A stretch of DNA of 64,000 nt, from assembly GCA_023376005.1 (NCBI GenBank), contig CM042145.1, positions 19,972,647-20,036,646 of the forward strand. The letters are read 5' to 3'. Below the pieces are notes generated by a model. It was not told where the DNA came from. It made no database searches and saw only the letters and a list, made by a program, of their open reading frames with translations. Of the stretch, positions 57,836-64,000 are shown one piece after another; position 1 is the stretch's first letter; every line of letters starts with the position of its first letter. The position numbers and the translations under genes were made by a program. The DNA comes from Doryteuthis pealeii (taxonomy: Eukaryota; Mollusca; Cephalopoda; Myopsida; Loliginidae).

Positions 57836-59028
57836 CACATATGGCAAGTCTCCTACGTATTCATATAACTAACTATACAACTTATTATATACACACACAC
57901 ACACACTCTTGCATGCACTCAATTGCACTTTTGGTGCTGCATCATAGTGCCGCAATGTGCTAGTCTATGGTACATAATCTCATGACCAAAGCAGTTCAAG
58001 CCATGGGAGATTCATCTTCAGGTTACCTTTACCTGCACTTTAACCTGGACTAATTATGACTAAACAACCGAGTCTTTCGTGCTATTTACCCATAGCTGAG
58101 GGAGAAGAGATAAATTCAAAATGAAACGCCAACAACCATCTCGATTTTCTACAACACTGTTATGTAATGGGCATCTCCATTTCATCTTTTTTTAATCAAC
58201 ACTTCTGGAATGGACATAGATTAAAAAATCTCATTAGAACAATTTTCAAACAGTAAATGTATATGTATATGCACACACTTGTGATTCTGTTGACAGAATC
58301 TCAAAATTATGTACAAAACTAAATATTTTTTTTTTTTTTATATGTATATATAAATAGTATTAAAAAGGAAATTTATGTATTGTTGGCATCCTTCCGTCTG
58401 CGAGAGACAATGGAGTAGTGTCTGTTAGAATATTTTGTGATATATAAGCCGTGCTGCAATCCACCACTTAATTTATAGTCTAAGCAAGGTCATATGGTTT
58501 AAACCTCAGCCAATCAACAGCCCGAATACGTGGTTGGTTAACTATTTAATTGGCTGATATTGACTAACGACCTGCCAGACTGAGGAGCACCAAGGAACAA
58601 CCAAAGGATCATACCCAATATTAAGGGTTACACTAAGGATCACGCTCTGCTTAATACAAAGGATCTCCGCTGGACAGCACTCCTGCTGGAAGCCTAAAGG
58701 ATCGTCACAAAATCGTAACTGTCCAATTTTTTTTTTTTTTTTTTTTTGAAACTACGTATGGAGGATGAGCTGTTGCATAAGCAGCAAATCCCCCTCTCCA
58801 CACTGCCACTGTGATCCAAAGGAAAGGTAAGAAACCAATGCAGTTTGGCAGTGGTAGTTGCTGGGTAGCACTGGATTTCAGCATCACACCACCTTAGGGA
58901 CTCCGTCTCCTGATTTATTTTAAGGGTTTACTACCCAAGCCTTTCCTTGGGCTTACGTACAGCCACTAGGCAGTAGAGCTTTTGTTATGAATTATTTAAA
59001 TGAAAATACCCCCCCTCAAGCAAATGTA

Positions 59029-59399
59029 CAAAGGTGTGTCAAAAGTAATGCCATTTTATACATCAAAATAAAACTGGTCCTCTGTGGATCACATCCTACT
59101 TCTCCACATAGTTACTGTTTGTCTCAATAGTAATGTTCCACCTTGAATGAGAGCATGTATCCCTCCCCCGTAAAATTCTGTTGACAGTTCTTTGAGCCAC
59201 TTCTTCACTAGATTTCACTTCCTCATCACTGAAATAATATTTGCCTCTCAAACCCTCTTTCATAGGGACAAAGAGATGATATAGTCTGAAGCAAACATTA
59301 TTCCAGTTACAAGGAAGTGAAATCTTTAGTAAAGAAGTGTTCCTGTGTTGGTAATTATAACTGTCAAACAAAATGGCATTACTTTTTGACTCACCCTCG
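59029..59399 (-). mobile_element. Mariner-derived element with intact inverted repeats
   Basis: 371 bp between TA dinucleotides (59027-59028 and 59400-59401). The ends GGTGTGTCAAAAGTAATGCC and GGTGAGTCAAAAAGTAATGC are inverted repeats of about 28 bp. The interior on the minus strand keeps a decayed transposase C-terminus. Confidence 0.85.
59096..59321 (-). pseudogene. Mariner transposase C-terminal remnant
   Basis: The minus-strand frame shows FRLYHLFVPMKEGLRGKYYF, SDEEVKSS and a final RWN.TIETNSNYVEK. This is the DLAPSDYHLF-to-YVEK region of Tc1/mariner transposases (LF..MKE.LRGK.F..DEEV; RW..CIE..G.YVEK). The DD(D/E) catalytic part is absent, so it is inactive. Confidence 0.75.
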
Positions 59400-59504
59400 T
59401 ATTTCAAACCTGAAAAAAATCCAACATGTATTGATATTTGGCAAACATTAACCCCGCTCCCCTGCCAACTTTATGAAAATTACAAATTTGCAAACAGAAA
59501 AAAA

Positions 59505-60000
59505 ATCAGAATTATTTAGATTTTTCAGATTATTTTCCTCATCTTTATTATGTTTTAGTGTCAGGTTTAGAGCAGTTGTCTAGGAATCGCAAGGTTCGAG
59601 TTCGATACCGGTCTCCCCCAATTCAGCGCATGAGTAGCACAGATTTGGTAATCCAATATGTACGGTAGGTGTGGTGCTCCACCTCAGCAAAATAATCTCT
59701 CAGGTCTAGCAAAAAGGGGATAGACTCCCTCGCTGTCCAGCTGATACCAATAATAGGCCAACTTTACTTACTTATTGGCTAATGTGCCTCCAGCCTTCTT
59801 CAGGTGTTTGTTTGGGAGACGATTACGACATGAAGGCTCTCAAATTCAATAAGAAGGTTCCCGAGTTTGAGAAGAAACACCTGAAGAAGGCTGGAGGGTA
59901 TATTGGCCAAAACGTTGTGCATATAGCAATAAGAGGAAAATAGTCTGAAAAATCTAAATAATACAAATTATCAAACCTCATCTCAAAAATTCAAACAAAT
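59505..60000. mobile_element. Foldback element split by a SINE type I
   Basis: Left arm ATTTAGATTTTTCAGATTAT at 59515-59534 pairs with ATAGTCTGAAAAATCTAAAT near 59940-59960. GCCTCCAGCCTTCTTCAGGTG at 59786-59805 pairs with CACCTGAAGAAGGCTGGAGG. A SINE type I lies at 59565-59775 inside the left arm. Confidence 0.75.
59565..59775 (+). mobile_element. tRNA-derived SINE type I inside a foldback
   Basis: TTTAGAGCAGTTGTCTAGGA, AGGTTCGAGTTCGATACCGG, GGTGTGGTGCTCCACCTC and a GGCCAACTTTACTTACT tail. Confidence 0.8.
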
Positions 60001-60011
60001 AAGAACTTAAG

Positions 60012-60017
60012 TTTATT
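60012..60017 (-). terminator. AATAAA polyadenylation signal for the minus-strand RWD-like gene
   Basis: TTTATT on the plus strand reads AATAAA on the minus strand, 249 nt after the stop codon at 60266. Use is inferred from spacing. Confidence 0.4.
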
Positions 60018-60265
60018 TCAACTTTAATTGACAATATCATCATTACAATTTTCTTTTGTCAAAATCTCGTAATTATGTACAAAACTAAATTTGATTTTTT
60101 TTTTTATATGTATATAAATAGAATTAAAAAGGAAATTGATGAAGAAATAGTAATAAAAAAAAAATTAAGAATGAAGATTTCTGTAAATGAAAGAATAAAA
60201 AAGGAGGAGGAGAAGTAGGAGGAGAGATGATAGCAAATGAGGTAGGTGGAGGGATCACCAAGGAG

Positions 60266-60360
60266 TTGAAACGGATTCTAGTTGAACAGCATTCACCAAC
60301 CGGTTGAGATATTGGGGTCCAGGTTTAATTCTCTGCAATCTCCGACTAATATCTTGACAA
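60266..60360 (-). CDS. Terminal exon of the same RWD-like protein, possibly KNL1
   Basis: Acceptor TTTCCAG, then CQDISRRLQRIKPGPQYLNR, LVNAVQLESVSTPW and TGA. The split codon CG|T joins it to the exon at 61740-61613. A strand followed by a helix and a G..YLNRLV end resembles the C-terminal RWD of the kinetochore scaffold KNL1, which binds the NDC80 and MIS12 complexes. That identity rests on pattern memory only; other RWD kinetochore proteins are possible. A minus-strand AATAAA lies about 250 nt downstream (60017-60012). The gene converges with RBBP4. Confidence 0.6.
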
Positions 60361-60484
60361 CTGGAAATGACAGAAAAAACAAAAATGAAATACATTTTGA
60401 TTGGGTTTTTCACTGAGCAAAATAAAAGGTCACATGGAAATAAGACAATGACAAAATAATTGAATTTGTCAGTTACGTAACTAA

Positions 60485-60703
60485 AAGTCCTATACCACCT
60501 CATTCCACCCAGCCAGAAGTCATATTCATTTTCCTAATCCACCCCAAATGATAGCCTTTGTTTAAATGTTATATTAAACATATTTAGAAGTCTTTGATAT
60601 AAGGGAAATAACAGGTAACTTTAGATGCAAAGGTCATTTTTAGCCATTTTTTTTTATATATCCTTATAGGAATGCTCTGGACTTAGAAAATTCTCAACAG
60701 GAT
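60485..60703. mobile_element. TTAA-flanked MITE family B, copy 2
   Basis: Aligned with 50485-50703 throughout (AGTCCTATACC to CAACAGGATG). TTAA is kept on the right; the left reads CTAA. It lies in the last intron of the minus-strand gene. Confidence 0.65.
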
Positions 60704-60758
60704 GTTAAAGTTAAAAGATCCTACTTGGTAGTAAAGATAATATGTCACCCCTCACCCC

Positions 60759-61058
60759 ACAATGATAAGGGGCAATGTTTCAAATACACTCCCCCACCAT
60801 TTATATACCTGTATTGGACAAAATTCTGTACAGTAAATATCTATCTATTCAGTTTATCAAAAAGTAGTTGAAACAATAAAAAAAAGAGAGACAAAATGGG
60901 TGAGAAAAGGTGTGTAATAATCTTTAACTCTTTGCCTACTTTAACCCGCTCACAGCGGTTCTCTCACCACTACGATCCTACCGTAATCTGCTGGCAGCAG
61001 CTCTCACACATGTCACTTGTTTACACTCAGATTACAATAATAATAATAATAAGACTTT
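60759..61058 (+). repeat. Dispersed segment C, copy 2
   Basis: Second copy of 55512-55786, about 5.2 kb away, in the last intron of the RWD-like gene. It overlaps a complete TTAA-flanked MITE (60928-61160). Confidence 0.85.
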
Positions 61059-61160
61059 ATATGTATAGAATGAGTTCTGAGGTGAATAGATAGTGAACTT
61101 TGAAATATCCCATCATACAGGTTAAAAAAAAAATACCAGTGAAATTTGGTACGCAAAGAG
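60928..61160. mobile_element. TTAA-flanked MITE family A, copy 1
   Basis: 233 bp with ends CTCTTTGCCTAC and GTACGCAAAGAG (one mismatch as inverted repeats), flanked by TTAA at 60924-60927 and 61161-61164. Confidence 0.8.
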
Positions 61161-61280
61161 TTAATCGTTCTGCAAAATCAAATTGGATGCTGTATTTGTA
61201 TATGGGTAAATAATAGGACAGACTAGGCTCTTTACTCTTCATATGGCAAACTGAATTCAAACCTGTTAAACTACACTTAA

Positions 61281-61511
61281 CTCTTTACCTACTTTAATCC
61301 ACTCACGGCAGCTCTCATACCACCCCCAAAAAAGTACAAAAACTGATGCTTAGTTCATCATAATTGAGTAGAAGAACCCAGATTACAATAATAGGATTTT
61401 ATTTGAATAGAATGAGTTGTGAGGTGAATAGATAGTGAACTTTGAAATATCCCATCATGCAGGTAAGAAGATTTGGTGCAGCCGTGGGTTCCCCCTTTAG
61501 GAGGCAAAGAG
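61281..61511. mobile_element. TTAA-flanked MITE family A, copy 2
   Basis: 231 bp with ends CTCTTTACCTAC and GGAGGCAAAGAG, flanked by TTAA at 61277-61280 and 61512-61515. Shares AATGAGTT.TGAGGTGAATAG and ACTTTGAAATATCCCATCAT with copy 1. Confidence 0.8.
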
Positions 61512-61612
61512 TTAACTGTCCTGCAAAATCAAATTGGTTGCTGTATTTCCTCCGTAGAATAGATTTGCTTTTGTAAGTGAAATTATTGAATAAACAGAAA
61601 TCATTATTTACT

Positions 61613-61740
61613 TACCGTACGTTGCCATAATGTAAATTAACCTGATGGTTTATGGTGGTTGTTGGATAATTACTTGGATCAAACTGAAAACACACTTGAA
61701 CCTTGGACAAATGAGTAGAACAATAGGTCACCAGAATGCT
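61613..61740 (-). CDS. Penultimate exon of an RWD-like protein, possibly KNL1
   Basis: Acceptor CTCTTTCAG and donor GTAAGT bound a 128-nt open exon. It encodes ILVTYCSTHLSKVQVCFQFD followed by PSNYPTTTINHQVNLHYGNV. Alternating hydrophobic strands around a YP turn are typical of RWD folds. It splices in frame to the exon at 60360-60266. Upstream exons were not identified. Confidence 0.6.
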
Positions 61741-64000
61741 GAAAGAGATTCAAAATATTTTTAATTCAAGATTTTAGTTAATCAGTTTTGGGTGATTTGA
61801 AACATTAAATAACTTGATCTTTATTAGCAACAACATCAACAGAGAAAGGTGTATAAGTCCAATAGAGTGATCTGCCCTTGTGTCTAGTCTGAATAGAGTG
61901 ATCTGCCCTTGATCAGAGATAGACAATATAAATAGAACCATGGAAGCAGCCATTTGCAATTTTACTCTTCATGTCTGAACACTGCAGACAATGTCTTTTC
62001 TACTTTATAAAAGGTTGGTCTTATTAGAATTAAATAAAAGAAGAACAATTCATAAATGATAATTAAGAATTGTGAATTGATATCGTAATCAAAACTAGTG
62101 AGGATTGAACCCGGTACGCAACAAGTAAATTCTAGTGAAATTCAGTAAACTGAGTTTCACCCACTGACACTTACAACCCAATGATAGCTAAGTTTATTAT
62201 TCACCTAAATTCCTTTATGATATTAAGAGGTCATTGGAAGTTTTTTGTTGGTCAGCTATGTGGTCGTTGTTGGTGATTGTGTATCCAAGTAAGACTATAT
62301 GACATTGAATGAGGAAGATTATTGTAAAAGGAAAAAAAGATAAACACATTTTGAAATTATTCATTCTTGAGATATGCAGATATATATATATATATATATA
62401 TATATATGGGTAGGTAACCAGTCTAGGAGAGGGATAACTCTGAATTCAAAATTCCTGAGGTCGGTCGTTGATTGGGTTTGTGGCAACCCTTGATGCACCA
62501 ATTCTTTCCTATCAACTGTGCCAAAAAGTGTGGATGGTCCAACACAAGCCTTCACCACTATAAACAAATTTCTGTGTGGGTGTTCATTGTGTATATGAAC
62601 CCTCATGCATCGAAAATCGACGAGAGAGTCCATAATATAATATATATACATACATACACATACATATATGAAGTGAGATTGGGTGATTTTATCATCAGTC
62701 TTTGCAGATCATCCAGAGTCTTGGGCCAACTTGGCCAACTGCTACTACAAAAAATCAACAGACCTAAGATAAAGTACAGTATCAGTATATCACTGCCTCA
62801 GTCACTAAGAGTATAAAAATGCATAAATTGTGCATACAGGACTTCAATTGAATAGATTGTTGTAAAGTTTCAACAGAGTTTGTTCATCATTCAATTCCAT
62901 ATCCAGTATTTTGTTTCCAGCATCCATCATTCAGCAGATCAGTGTCATACAATTGAACATCACGCAGTCAGCATTAAAGAAAAACCACTAACAAATAACA
63001 CTAGACAACAACAGACAAACTTTTAACACTGGGAAGGAGTTGTGATTGATAAAGATTCCCTCTTACAGAATTATAACCAGTACTCTGCTTGAGACACTTT
63101 CCAGCTCTAGAGTTATTCCCCCTTGTTAATGCTATTATATCAGCACTATTAAAATAGCTTCTTATAAATAGAATTCCCCAAAAAATGATCGTGATCTGAA
63201 ATGAAAAAATGATAAGCTTATAGTAGGAAAAACTAAAGTTTGAGAAATAAAATAACCAACATAAGACAATATGAAGATTTAAACTCCAGTGTAAATTTCC
63301 CTTTCTCTCTGTCTCCTCATTGTTGTGTGTGTGTGTCATGGTTGAATTCACAGATTTGCAAACTCCAAAATTTATCAAGTCTAGCAGACTAATTACTTTC
63401 TGTATTGAAAAACAGAGGCTAAACATTGCATATTGACTTAAACTGAACAAAAGAGATATTTGATATTGGGGTAATTCTATGTCAAATCATCCAGAAAAAA
63501 GTAAAATTGTCACCCACCCACTTCAATTTTTCTGAAATTTTGTACATGTGTGGAATGGGTTAAAGTTAGACATTCCCCCAAATTTGAGGTTCCAATTTCA
63601 AAAATTGGCTGAGTTATGTGATTTTGAAATTGAAAAATTTGAGAAAATTGATTTGATGTTCAAGGAAATTGAGTTATGAGCAGAACAAATTAAACTGTTA
63701 TTCAAAGTACCACTGTGTTGGGTCAGTAAAATGGTAATTCTGGGTGGACATAAGTCCAAATAGGGTTATCTTCCCTTGGTGCAGTGTTTGCTGATAGGTG
63801 GCATTAGTATTTAGCCAGCAACCCGGGAATTCCGAATCCCTTCCTTCTTTTCTCTCGAGCCGGCGATGAGTTCACATGGTTTAGGTACCTGACGCCTCTA
63901 ACCCATAAGTGGGGGGGGGCTTTGCCCCCAACCAGCTACCAGTAACCAGTAAATGACATTCCTTACAACACAAGTCCTACACCTATTTTCCTTTGTAATA
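61741..64000. other. Upstream part of the minus-strand RWD-like gene, or flank
   Basis: If the gene continues, its other exons lie here or beyond. A tRNA-like B box (GGGTTCAATCCTCAC on minus, near 62100) suggests another SINE. An AT repeat lies at 62379-62407, followed by a SINE type II tail (62408-62450). From 63470 there is an unclassified block with GAAATTTTGTACATG and a G run at 63912. Confidence 0.5.

Larger units (their letters stand above)
53214..60011. other. Convergent intergenic region between RBBP4 and the RWD-like gene
   Basis: 6.8 kb of repeat-rich DNA with foldbacks, duplications, a mariner relic and AT palindromes, listed separately. 54160-54980 and 56040-56340 show nothing recognisable. 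58380-58725 has richer composition and may be an unclassified repeat. Confidence 0.7.

Noticed and set aside
58705..58887. Minus-strand 60-residue frame with a KKKKKK tail
   Set aside because: The tail is a T run and the rest lies in unclassified repeat-like DNA; no protein resemblance.
63001..63450. 149-residue minus-strand frame with an acceptor-like CAG near 63198
   Set aside because: Mixed hydrophobic sequence without a recognisable domain; the region resembles repeat-derived DNA and the donor is doubtful.

Overview
This is a window of animal nuclear DNA, almost certainly from a cephalopod mollusc (octopus-like). It is AT-rich, and coding sequence takes up only about 3 % of it, in short exons with GT-AG introns. 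The rest is dominated by tRNA-derived and 5S-rRNA-derived SINEs, small inverted-repeat elements, Helitron-like elements and very long simple repeats. There are no operons, phage genes, CRISPR arrays or bacterial features. The species assignment is inferred from the protein sequences and the repeat flavour, not from a database comparison.

Three protein-coding loci are supported. (1) On the plus strand, 17043-52845, lies a complete 15-exon gene for the histone-binding WD40 protein RBBP4/RBBP7 (Caf1/p55 family). The spliced reading frame has 426 codons, is intact, and follows the vertebrate protein exon by exon. (2) On the minus strand, 15833-15684, is the first coding exon of a REPS1/REPS2-like EH-domain protein, head-to-head with RBBP4. 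The two start codons are about 1.2 kb apart and probably share a promoter region that contains an E2F-like and a CCAAT motif. A possible short terminal exon for the same transcript lies at 14264-14169. (3) On the minus strand, the last two coding exons of a further gene (61740-61613 and 60360-60266) encode an RWD-like C-terminus, possibly the kinetochore protein KNL1. It converges with RBBP4 tail to tail.

Layout: 1-14168 is repeat-filled, either REPS intron or flanking DNA, with a 1.8 kb pure purine tract at 5411-7210. 14169-17061 holds the REPS/RBBP4 divergent start. 17062-43024 holds three long RBBP4 introns (6.6, 3.8 and 15.4 kb) full of repeats. 43025-52845 holds the clustered RBBP4 exons 4-15. 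52846-60265 is the convergent intergenic region. 60266-64000 is the 3' part of the third gene.

The most informative structure is in the repeats. There are nested insertions with readable target-site duplications: a SINE inside a 5S-rRNA-derived SINE, an LTR-like element inside another 5S SINE, and a palindromic element inside a duplicated segment. There is a TA-flanked mariner relic that keeps both inverted repeats, TTAA-flanked MITEs, a hAT-like MITE with 6-bp duplications, a Helitron-like family with a hairpin plus CTAG end, and a BEL/gypsy-type LTR recognised by its primer-binding site. No previously undescribed multi-gene system was found; the novelty is in the mobile-element families.
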